Of a DNA stretch of 57,767 nucleotides, positions 42,744 through 51,400 are shown one piece after another. The position numbers were made by a program, and so were the translations under genes. The number at the start of each line of letters is the position of its first letter. The stretch's first letter is position 1. Under the pieces are notes generated by a model, which was not told the DNA's origin, ran no database searches, and saw only the letters and a program-made list of their open reading frames with translations. This DNA comes from an uncultured Parabacteroides sp. (lineage in GTDB: Bacteria > Bacteroidota > Bacteroidia > Bacteroidales > Tannerellaceae), in assembly GCA_937894065.1 (NCBI GenBank), contig CALCST010000041.1:1-57767 (forward strand). The letters run 5' to 3'.

Positions 42744-44057
42744 TTACTTTTCTCTGATAAAAATATTTATCGGAGTACCTGAAAAATCCCAATTTTCACG
42801 AATCTTGTTTTCCAGGAATCGCTTGTAAGGTTCTTTAATCCACTGAGGCAAATTACAGAAGAATACAAACGAAGGAATACTTCCTGCCGGCAACTGAGTA
42901 ATATATTTAATCTTAATATACTTACCCTTCCATGCTGGTGGCGGATAATTCTCAATTATAGGAAGCATAGTTTCATTAAGCTTAGCTGTTGAAACTCTCT
43001 TCTTTCTGTTGTCATATACTTTCTGTGCTGTTTCCAGGACCTTGAAAATACGCTGTTTTGTCAACGCTGAAATAAACAGAATAGGGAAATCTGTAAATGG
43101 AGCCAATCTTTCGCGAATAGCTCGGATATATGAGTCTATCACTTTCTGGCTCTTATCTTCCACCAAATCCCATTTATTAACGCATACCACCAAACCTTTC
43201 TTGTTCTTCTGGATAAGCGAGAAAATATTCAAATCCTGGCTTTCAATTCCTCGTGTAGCGTCAAGCATAAGTACGCACACATCAGAATTCTCAATAGCAC
43301 GGATTGAACGTATCACAGAATAATACTCCAAATCCTCATTAACTTTTCCTTTCTTTCGGATACCAGCAGTGTCCACCAGATAGAAGTTAAGTCCGAATTT
43401 GTTGTATTTTGTATAAATCGAATCACGAGTTGTTCCGGCAATATTTGTTACAATATTTCTCTCTTCACCGATAAAAGCATTGACCAAAGATGATTTTCCG
43501 GCATTCGGACGTCCAACGATAGTTATTCTTGGCAACTCTTCCTCCAATTCCATCGGTTTCTCTTCAGGGAATAAAGATATTATCTTGTCAAGCAAGTCAC
43601 CTGTACAAGAACCGTTGATAGCAGAAATACAGAAAGGATCCCCCAAACCGAAAGAATAGAACTCAGCAGAGTTGACATGCATTTCAAATGTATCCGCCTT
43701 ATTGGCAACCACCACAACAGGCTTATGGCTGCGGCGCAAAATACCTGCAACTTCCATATCCAAGTCTGTCATTCCGTTTACAACGTCAACGACAAAAAGA
43801 ATAACATCAGCTTCCTCAATAGCAATCTGAACCTGCTTGTTTATTTCTTCCTCGAAAACGTCGTCGGAATTCACGACCCATCCACCTGTATCAATCAGAG
43901 AGAACTCCTTATTCAGCCATTCCACTCTGCCATACTGGCGGTCGCGAGTTGTTCCAGCCTGTTCATTTACAATCGCCTGTCTTGTCTGCGTCAGACGGTT
44001 GAAAAGAGTTGATTTGCCCACATTGGGTCTTCCAACTATTGCAACAATATTTCCCAT
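42744..44057 (-). CDS. der: Ribosome-assembly GTPase Der (EngA)
   Basis: The 437-residue protein has two consecutive GTPase domains. Domain 1 has GRPNVGKST (8-16), DTGGW and NKAD. Domain 2 has GRPNAGKSS, DTAGI and NKWD. A KH-like C-terminal domain ends SGTPINIFIREK. Der is essential for 50S subunit maturation. Length and motifs are canonical. It is the last gene of the fabH-era-der group, 31 bp after era. Confidence 0.97.
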   Translation of the reverse strand: MGNIVAIVGRPNVGKSTLFNRLTQTRQAIVNEQAGTTRDRQYGRVEWLNKEFSLIDTGGWVVNSDDVFEEEINKQVQIAIEEADVILFVVDVVNGMTDLDMEVAGILRRSHKPVVVVANKADTFEMHVNSAEFYSFGLGDPFCISAINGSCTGDLLDKIISLFPEEKPMELEEELPRITIVGRPNAGKSSLVNAFIGEERNIVTNIAGTTRDSIYTKYNKFGLNFYLVDTAGIRKKGKVNEDLEYYSVIRSIRAIENSDVCVLMLDATRGIESQDLNIFSLIQKNKKGLVVCVNKWDLVEDKSQKVIDSYIRAIRERLAPFTDFPILFISALTKQRIFKVLETAQKVYDNRKKRVSTAKLNETMLPIIENYPPPAWKGKYIKIKYITQLPAGSIPSFVFFCNLPQWIKEPYKRFLENKIRENWDFSGTPINIFIREK

Positions 44058-44088
44058 AATAAAATTTCGTATGCCGTTAATTTATGTA

Positions 44089-44985
44089 TTAATCCAACTG
44101 GTAACCGAATGCCTTAAGCATATTATCACGGTTTCGCCAGTCTTTCTCAACTTTGACAAAGATCTCAAGAAAGACCTTCTTTTCGAAGAAACGTTCAATG
44201 TCCTTGCGTGCCATTGCTCCAACTTTCTTGAGTGCCTGTCCTCTATGCCCAATAATAATTCCTTTCTGAGAATCACGTTCTGCAATAATGAGCGCCTTTA
44301 TATGGATTTTCTCATCATCTTCCTTAAACAGCTCTACGACTACTTCTACCGAATACGGTATTTCTTTTTGATAATACAGAAGTATTTTCTCACGAATGAT
44401 TTCTGTAACAAAGAAACGAGCCGGCTTATCCGTCAGCGCGTCTTTTTCAAAATAAGGAGGCGACTCGGGCATCAGTTCCGCCACCCTTTGTTTCACGTAA
44501 TCAATGTTGAAGTTCGACAATGCAGAGATAGGAATAATCTCCGCATCCGTCAACAGTTCCTTCCACTGAGCAACCAGTTTCTCCAAATCAGCCTGGTTTG
44601 TCTGGTCAATCTTGTTGATGAGCAGCAGCACAGGATAATCCTTCACTTTCTGCACACGCTGAAGGAACTCTTCGTTTTTATCTATCTTCTCAATTACATC
44701 CGTTACATAAAGCAACACATCAGCATCACCCAATGCCGATTCCGAAAAGTTAAGCATAGATTCCTGCAGCTTATAATTAGGATGCAGGACTCCCGGAGTG
44801 TCTGAATAGACAATTTGCATATCGTCCGTGTTCACAATCCCCATGATACGGTGACGGGTTGTCTGCGCCTTAGATGTAATAATCGAAATACGCTCACCCA
44901 CCAGACGATTCATCAAAGTAGATTTACCCACATTTGGGTTTCCCACGATATTGACAAACCCGGATTTATGCTTCTTTTCCATCAT
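44089..44985 (-). CDS. era: GTPase Era
   Basis: The 298-residue protein has an N-terminal GTPase domain (GNPNVGKST, SDTPGVLHP, NKID) and a C-terminal KH domain (KGIIIGHRGQALKKVGAMARKDI) that binds the 3' end of 16S rRNA during 30S maturation. Two adjacent ATGs (44985 and 44982) can serve as start. It overlaps the end of fabH by 20 bp and precedes der by 31 bp, linking lipid synthesis with ribosome assembly in one transcript. Confidence 0.97.
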   Translation of the reverse strand: MMEKKHKSGFVNIVGNPNVGKSTLMNRLVGERISIITSKAQTTRHRIMGIVNTDDMQIVYSDTPGVLHPNYKLQESMLNFSESALGDADVLLYVTDVIEKIDKNEEFLQRVQKVKDYPVLLLINKIDQTNQADLEKLVAQWKELLTDAEIIPISALSNFNIDYVKQRVAELMPESPPYFEKDALTDKPARFFVTEIIREKILLYYQKEIPYSVEVVVELFKEDDEKIHIKALIIAERDSQKGIIIGHRGQALKKVGAMARKDIERFFEKKVFLEIFVKVEKDWRNRDNMLKAFGYQLD

Positions 44986-45970
44986 AACCCCATTTTACAT
45001 ATATTGAACCCCAAGTGAATCCGGCTCCGAAAGCAGCAAGGATAAGGTTGTCACCTTTCTTCAGTTTGCTTTCCCATTCCCACAAACACAAAGGAATAGT
45101 TCCGGCACTTGTGTTACCATATTTCTGGATATTAATCATAACCTGGTCGTCACGCACACCCAGACGCTTAGCTGTAGCGTCAATGATTCGAAGGTTTGCC
45201 TGGTGAGGAACAACCCAAGTTATATCATCATTAGTCAGACCATTACGAGCCACCACTTCAGCAGCAACATCAGCCATGTCAGACACAGCGTGTTTGAACA
45301 CATAGCGTCCGTCCTGATAAACGTAATGTTCTCTTCTGTCCACAGTCTCGTGACTTGGAGGATAAGCCGAACCTCCGGCTTTCATGATAAGGTGTTCCAG
45401 ACCGATACCGTTAGTACGGAGTATAGTATCCATCACACCATAGTTTTCAGTTGTAGGTTCAACCATCACGGCACCACAACCGTCACCGAACAACGGACAA
45501 GTATTACGGTCCGTATAATCAGTTATAGCAGTCATTTTGTCGCCTGCCACCACAATGATTCTCTTGTAGCGTCCTGAACGGATATAATTCGATGCAGTTT
45601 CCAACGCATACAAAAATCCGGCACAAGCTCCCTGGATATCAAAAGTAAATGCATTCTTACAGCCTGTATTATAAGCAATAATAGAAGCTGTAGTAGGGAA
45701 ATGATAGTCCGGAGTTGTTGTAGCGCAGATTACAGCCTCAACTGTTTCAGCGTCAACACCTGTTTTCTTAAGCAACTCGTTTACTGCACAAATTCCCATG
45801 AAAGAAGTACCTTTACCTTCTTCTCTCAAAATTCTGCGTTCTTTAATTCCAACGCGGGTCATAATCCATTCATCAGATGTATCCACCATTTTGGCAATAT
45901 CATCATTTGTCAAAACGTCTTCCGGCACATAACCGCCAACGCCTGTTATTACCGCATTAATCTTTTCCAT
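44966..45970 (-). CDS. fabH: 3-oxoacyl-[ACP] synthase III
   Basis: The 334-residue enzyme condenses acetyl-CoA with malonyl-ACP to start fatty-acid synthesis. The Cys-His-Asn triad is visible: IQGACAGFLYAL (cysteine near 113), VVPHQANLRIID and YGNTSAGTIPL. The start MEKINAVITGVGGYVPEDV is typical. It follows rpmF, but a strong terminator lies in the 205-bp gap and no clear TAnnTTTG box was found for fabH, so it may depend on read-through or a non-consensus promoter. Confidence 0.96.
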   Translation of the reverse strand: MEKINAVITGVGGYVPEDVLTNDDIAKMVDTSDEWIMTRVGIKERRILREEGKGTSFMGICAVNELLKKTGVDAETVEAVICATTTPDYHFPTTASIIAYNTGCKNAFTFDIQGACAGFLYALETASNYIRSGRYKRIIVVAGDKMTAITDYTDRNTCPLFGDGCGAVMVEPTTENYGVMDTILRTNGIGLEHLIMKAGGSAYPPSHETVDRREHYVYQDGRYVFKHAVSDMADVAAEVVARNGLTNDDITWVVPHQANLRIIDATAKRLGVRDDQVMINIQKYGNTSAGTIPLCLWEWESKLKKGDNLILAAFGAGFTWGSIYVKWGYDGKEA

Positions 45971-46099
45971 AATTATAATAAGTTTAAGTTTTGCCAGCCA
46001 AGTTCGCTTGTCAATATAATAATTTTCCGTTACATATTCGAAACATCATCATATTTCATCAGAAAAAGGCCCACAAAACCTTTATAATTTGTAAAATTA

Positions 46100-46136
46100 A
46101 AAAAAGCCCTAAAAAAATATCTTTTTAGGGCTATTT
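46100..46136 (-). terminator. Terminator after rpmF
   Basis: On the minus strand AGCCCTAAAAAGATATTTTTTTAGGGCT, an 11-bp or longer stem, is followed by TTTTTTAA. It separates yceD-rpmF from fabH. Confidence 0.88.
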
Positions 46137-46175
46137 CTTTTGTTCACCAAAGTAATTTATTTTTCTTCGATAAAC

Positions 46176-46361
46176 TTACACAGCAGCTTCTTTAACAATT
46201 GCTAATTTACCTCTGTAATAACCGCATTCGTTACATACAGTGTGATAGATGTGCCATGCACCACAGTTTGGGCAAATAGCCATTGTTGGAGCTACAGCCT
46301 TGTCATGAGTTCTTCTCTTGGCTGTTCTAGTCTTACCTTGTCTTCTTTTAGGATGTGCCAT
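46176..46361 (-). CDS. rpmF: 50S ribosomal protein L32
   Basis: The 61-residue protein begins MAHPKRRQGKTRTAKRRTHDK and has a complete zinc ribbon, CPNCGAWHIYHTVCNECG (two CxxC pairs), so it is the zinc-binding form. It lies 12 bp after yceD, the usual pairing, and is followed by a strong terminator. Confidence 0.97.
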   Translation of the reverse strand: MAHPKRRQGKTRTAKRRTHDKAVAPTMAICPNCGAWHIYHTVCNECGYYRGKLAIVKEAAV

Positions 46362-46373
46362 GATAATTTTATT

Positions 46374-46952
46374 TTAATTGTTATTATTCTCTACTAAATT
46401 CTTTAGCGCAGCCCAACGCGGATCTATCTGATCGTCTCCCGGCACATCTTCAACATCATCATCAAAGTCTGTGTCAAAATCATCGTCCTCGTCAACACTG
46501 CGAGCAGTGTGCTGTCTCAATTTAGACGCCATTGCCTTGTTACACTTTCCCGGAGCATGCACATGCTTCATCGGAATAGACAGTGCTATGAATTCATACA
46601 GGAACCATGCTATATTGATTTTTCCTTCTTCTTCCGGAATAATCACTATTTCGTCATTCTCTTCAGAATATTCTTTTCCGAATTTTACAACGAGACGGTT
46701 ATCCGACTCAACCGGCTGTTCCATATCATCCAGACAGCGGTCGCACGAAACAATCACAACTCCTTCAATATGGAAATCCATCTCGAACATCATAGAGGTC
46801 TTTTTCACTGTCAGATGGACATTTACCTTGCCCTTCTGCACCTGGTCTCCATCGATATCCAAGAAGAATTTATTCTCCAAATGGTAGTCAAATTCATGTA
46901 CTCCCGGAGTGAGATTCTTCAAGTCAATATTGTATAATTCAAATTTTCCCAA
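46374..46952 (-). CDS. YceD/DUF177-family protein
   Basis: The 192-residue protein has the DUF177 core with a CDRC pair (VIVSCDRCLDDMEQPVES) and a late DPRWAALKNLVEN motif. An acidic stretch lies between them, rich in aspartate (VDEDDDFDTDFDDDVEDV). Members co-occur with rpmF and in plants and E. coli are linked to 23S rRNA accumulation. It is the first gene of the yceD-rpmF transcript, with a clear promoter that includes a palindrome. Confidence 0.9.
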   Translation of the reverse strand: MGKFELYNIDLKNLTPGVHEFDYHLENKFFLDIDGDQVQKGKVNVHLTVKKTSMMFEMDFHIEGVVIVSCDRCLDDMEQPVESDNRLVVKFGKEYSEENDEIVIIPEEEGKINIAWFLYEFIALSIPMKHVHAPGKCNKAMASKLRQHTARSVDEDDDFDTDFDDDVEDVPGDDQIDPRWAALKNLVENNNN

Positions 46953-46975
46953 AGCCTATTTGTGTAAAAACCATG

Positions 46976-47007
46976 CAAAGGTACGAAAAAACTTCGTACA
47001 AAAACAA
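46976..47007 (-). promoter_or_regulatory. yceD-rpmF promoter with embedded palindrome
   Basis: On the minus strand TACCTTTG (46983-46976) is a perfect -7 box, with a TTG 21 bp upstream (47007-47005). Between them GTACGAA and TTCGTAC (46981-46999, 5-nt centre) form an inverted repeat covering the spacer. A protein bound there would block the promoter. The leader is under 20 nt. Confidence 0.6.
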
Positions 47008-47040
47008 TATATCTTTCTTTATTTTTTAATATAACATATT

Positions 47041-48201
47041 TTAAGAGCCAACTGCACGCCTCAATTCTATCCTAAATGTCGTTCCCTTACCCAGTTCCGA
47101 CCATTTCACATATATCTTTCCTCCGTGATACGATTCGATTATCCTCTTCACAAGCGACAATCCCAAGCCCCATCCGCGTTTCTTAGTCGTATATCCGGGA
47201 TTGAACACCGTCTTGAATTTCGACTTCACTATTCCCTTTCCCGTATCAGTCACATCAATCTTCACTTTTCCCGATTTTTCCTCAAGCGAAACAATTATCT
47301 CTCCTTGACCTTCCATAGCATCCACAGCATTCTTTGTCAGATTTTCAATCACCCAGGCAAAGAGGGACGAATTCATCAGCACAGGAACTGGATAATCAGG
47401 AAGATTCAGATGTATTTTCACTTTTGAAGATATTCTGGTGGACATATATCCGATTGCTGCACGCACTGACTCGCAAATATCAACCGGCACAGGCTCAGGA
47501 TTCGAACCTATCTTAGAGAAACGCTCAGCAATTGTTTCCAGCCTTTTCACATCCTTATCCATTTCCTCGATCAGCGAAATATCCACATCCTTTGTCTTCA
47601 GATATTCCAGCCATGCGATAAGCGACGATATAGGCGTTCCCAACTGATGTGCCGTCTCTTTCGACAATCCAACCCACACTTTGTTCTGCTCCGCCTTCTT
47701 CGTGCTGGCAAGGGCAAGAAAAGCTATCAGAATAAACACAGCCACAACCGACAGCTGCGCATAAGGATAAACCAGAAGTCGCTTCAGATTCGTGGAATCA
47801 TCGTAATACAGATACTGAAACGTCCCATCCTCCATATCCACCACAATAGGCGAATTCTTCGACTTCAGCTCTTTCACCTTTTCATTCAAAAAAGCCTCAA
47901 CATTCTCTTCAGGCAATTCTATATTCTTATACGTAAGCACACTGTCTTTCTCATTGCATAGCATCACAGGAATCGTCGTGTTTCCCTGGATTATCTTAAG
48001 GATAAGATTCATATTAAGGCTCGGATCTTCACTTGTCACAACTCTTGTTGCCTCAGCCCACACCTCAATCTTCTCTCTCTCCTCTCTTGCCATATCTTTT
48101 ATCAGCGTATCCGACACCACCACCGAAACAATGGCTATCAATATCGCCGCAAATATAAATACGTATTTCAACCTTTCCCTGGAATCGTAGATACTGTTCA
48201 T
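47041..48201 (-). CDS. Orphan sensor histidine kinase
   Basis: The 386-residue inner-membrane protein has two membrane helices (about 13-30 and 146-166) flanking a periplasmic sensor region of about 115 residues. A dimerisation/phosphoacceptor segment KETAHQLGTPISSLIAWLEYL (histidine near 185) and an ATPase domain with NLTKNAVDAM, DTGKGI and GWGLGLSLVKRII follow. No response regulator is adjacent, so its partner is elsewhere. It senses an unknown signal. No HAMP domain is evident between TM2 and the histidine. It lies downstream of the giant secreted proteins but is isolated from them by a terminator. Confidence 0.9.
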   Translation of the reverse strand: MNSIYDSRERLKYVFIFAAILIAIVSVVVSDTLIKDMAREEREKIEVWAEATRVVTSEDPSLNMNLILKIIQGNTTIPVMLCNEKDSVLTYKNIELPEENVEAFLNEKVKELKSKNSPIVVDMEDGTFQYLYYDDSTNLKRLLVYPYAQLSVVAVFILIAFLALASTKKAEQNKVWVGLSKETAHQLGTPISSLIAWLEYLKTKDVDISLIEEMDKDVKRLETIAERFSKIGSNPEPVPVDICESVRAAIGYMSTRISSKVKIHLNLPDYPVPVLMNSSLFAWVIENLTKNAVDAMEGQGEIIVSLEEKSGKVKIDVTDTGKGIVKSKFKTVFNPGYTTKKRGWGLGLSLVKRIIESYHGGKIYVKWSELGKGTTFRIELRRAVGS

Positions 48202-48258
48202 GGTTATATAAATTAAACGATGTCTAAAATAGGGGATTTTGTGGAATAATGCAAATGT

Positions 48259-48297
48259 TCAGGTGACGAGTTGACGAGGGGACAAGTTGACAAGGGT
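48259..48297. repeat. GTTGACAAG-family repeat, copy 9
   Basis: CAGGTGACGAGTTGACGAGG followed by GGACAAGTTGACAAGGG lies between the histidine kinase start and the upstream terminator. It has two direct half-units and no inverted partner. It is the rightmost copy seen. Confidence 0.7.
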
Positions 48298-48388
48298 ATA
48301 AAAGGAAAGAGTTCGTTTTTCCGTTGTTTTTCCGTTCCAACGGATTGTCTCCGTGTTTTTTTAATTTTCAATTTTCAATTTAATAACA

Positions 48389-48421
48389 AAAGGCTGCCCC
48401 TCCGAAGAGAAACAGCCTTCC
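48389..48421 (-). terminator. Terminator of the MBG/InlB-repeat gene
   Basis: On the minus strand AAGGCTGTTTCTC, TTCGG, then GGGGCAGCCTTTTG forms a GC-rich stem ending in TTTTGTTATT. It is almost identical to the hairpin at 57699-57731. Confidence 0.85.
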
Positions 48422-48437
48422 AGTACAAATCAATTAA

Positions 48438-51400
48438 TTATCTTACATTAATCTTCTTCACCAATGTATTTTCACCAAAATTCATTTTCAGAATATAAAC
48501 ACCAGGTGTTCTGACATCAATCTTACATTCCGTACTTATAAGTCCGTTATATATCATATTTCCAGTCATATTAATAACTGTCAGATTCATCGGAACAGCC
48601 GGAATAACATTTATTATCTGGTTATGTGATGTTATAATTGTTCTAGCTTCAATATCCTCGAGACTAGTAGGTTCTTCTGGATCGGTTGGATCACTTGGAT
48701 CTGTCGGATCAGTCGGATCAGTCGGATTTTCCGGATCTGTTTCTCCTTCAGATTTTGTACCACCAATAGCTTTAACCTCAACTTTAAATATTACTTCTTC
48801 ATAATTCGGATCAGACGGAGTAAACTTAACCTCATATTTTCCTGATTCCTCGGTCAATTTTGTTTCAGGATTTACCCAAGCAAATGTTCCTGGAACAATA
48901 CCTGCATTACCTCCCATCAGAACTGATTGTGAAAGAGTTTCTCCGGCTAATACATCTGAAGCTTCAGGTTCTTCGATTGACTCTGAAGATATTGTTTTAG
49001 GAGTTATAGTATATCCAAATATTTCTTCGAAACTACTATAATTGTCATCAGCAGGACGATATACTTTCACATAATACTTTCCTGCATTCTTCAATGTGGC
49101 TCTTTGCTCACATTTTTCATCCATAAAGAATGTAATATTAGCGTCTCTAAAATCTTCTTGAGCAATTGTTACAGTTTTATCACCACCATCATACTCTGAT
49201 TCTAATTCATTAAGAGTAATTGTCGGTTTTTCCTTCTTAACAAAAACCGGACTCAAAATTAAAGATTCACCTTTAACTTCATAATTCACTCTTGGATTAT
49301 CTGTAGAACCATCAGACCATTCCTTGAACTTATAATCATTTCCCGGTATTGCTTCAATTGTCACTGTCATTCCAGTAGTAACGGAAACTTTTCCGCCATC
49401 TCCATCATAAGGCAAACCACCATTAGTAATCTTCACATAACCTTGTTGAGTAGCTTCAGTACTTCTCAATGTAGGTACACCAAATGATATTTCAGTTTTT
49501 GCAGCTTCTGATTTCTCATGATAATAAACCGTTCCATTGAAATTGTTTGATATTTTATCATTTGGTGTTATATCATACTTAGTCCAATTATCAGATTCAT
49601 TACTTTTAACAATTGTAACATTCTCCTTAGGATTTGTCTCCGGATCATTATTACCTACAGGAGCCTTAGTAACCGCAATAGTCGATTTCTTTATTATCAG
49701 TCCTTCTTCATATTCCGCATCAAATTTATTATACAAATCGTCAGCTTCACGATGCAAAACGACAGTATAAGTTCCTGCATCCTTAGCATTATCCAATAAC
49801 TCATCTTCATTATCAGGATCTCCATTTCCATCCAAAACCCTTTTATATTTAACATTGAAATCAAATCCTGCATAAGTCTGGGATGCAAAAGGAACAAAAT
49901 TTCTAGAAGTACCATTATAGTAGAAACTCTGATGTGGCCACATAATGTATTCCTCAAGAATTTCTGCTCTTTCCTCAAATACAGCCGTAATAGCCAAAGG
50001 ACCTGTAACTTTTATTTGGTCGTTCAGATCAACCCTTACACCATTAGCCAAAATATAAGAAAGTTTACCATTGTCAAATTCTGCAGCTTCTACTTTAACA
50101 AAGTCCCCATATTCAACAATACCAGTTTCTCCTCCACCGATTTTTGAAATAGTAATTTTAGCACCATCTACAACTTCACCTTTACTATTCTTTGATTCAA
50201 CTTTCAAATTATATTGTTTAGCTTTGAATGATGCAGTAGCTGTCATATTATTATTTATAATATAATAATTACCCTGTTGAGTAGCACCCAAAACATTGAT
50301 ATCACCATCAATTTCAAATCCTGCAGCAGACAAAGTATTAAAATAAATACGAGTTCCATTATCAACAGTAGAACCTGAAATTATAGGTGTTCCGTCTATC
50401 TTGTAAGCCAAAATAGACCCCTTACCTTTCGCAACTTCCAAATTAACCGAATATTTATCAATAGGTTTTTGCTCGAAAACAGCCTTCAAAGTTACATCAG
50501 CTGCCAACTTTAAATTCTTACCTTTCAAAGAATCATCATTAACCGTCAAACTTTTCAACTGATAACCTGAATTTGGAGTTGCTGTCACTTCCAAAATCGA
50601 ACCTTGATGCAATTCGTTTCCATTTTGAACCGGTCCATTCTCATCATTTACAGACAATACTCCAGAACCCTCTGTAATAATATTGACTGTTCTCAATATT
50701 TCAACAAATTCAGCAGAATATCCAGCTTTTTCTTCTACTTTAATATTAAGTTTACTTCCACCATCTATAAGCGTACCATTCTTAATCCATTTTTTAAATT
50801 GGTAGTTTTCATCCGGTATAGCTTCCAACACCAATTCCTGATTTTCAATATAAGTGCTGTCAGCAGAGTTGCCACTGAATTTTATATATCCATTCTTTGG
50901 TGTTTCTGTCCAAACACGATATGCTTTATTAACTGTTACATCTATATTAAATTTTTTTTCATTATAATATGTATGGCTATTAGGATAAAAAGTAACAGAA
51001 TATTTACCTGAAGAAGTAACTCTCTGATTGCCATCACTCCATTCGAAAGAGCCTGGAATAGGTTTGTTATCTTCATCTACTACATATCCACCTTTTAGAA
51101 CAGATTTAGATAAAAGTTCTCCTTCTTTTAATGCATCACATTCAGGCAGAGTAATTTTTTCAACTAAAATATCTTTCTTAGAATTGACTATAAGAGTATA
51201 AACCTTCACATAAGCTTCATATTCTGCATCTCCTGGATATGATACCTTCACATAAAATTGTCCTACATTTTTCCTTTCATCTTCAGTAACCTCGTCAGTA
51301 CAAGCCTCATTTTTATAATATTTTACAGACTCAAATTTATTTTCAGGTATAGTAGTAACACCAACGGTTGCTGCTTTTTCACTATTAACAGTCTGTTCAA

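Noticed and set aside
43837..44805. Long plus-strand open frame opposite era and der
   Set aside because: It has low-complexity, histidine-, phenylalanine- and arginine-rich translation and lies antisense to two canonical GTPase genes.
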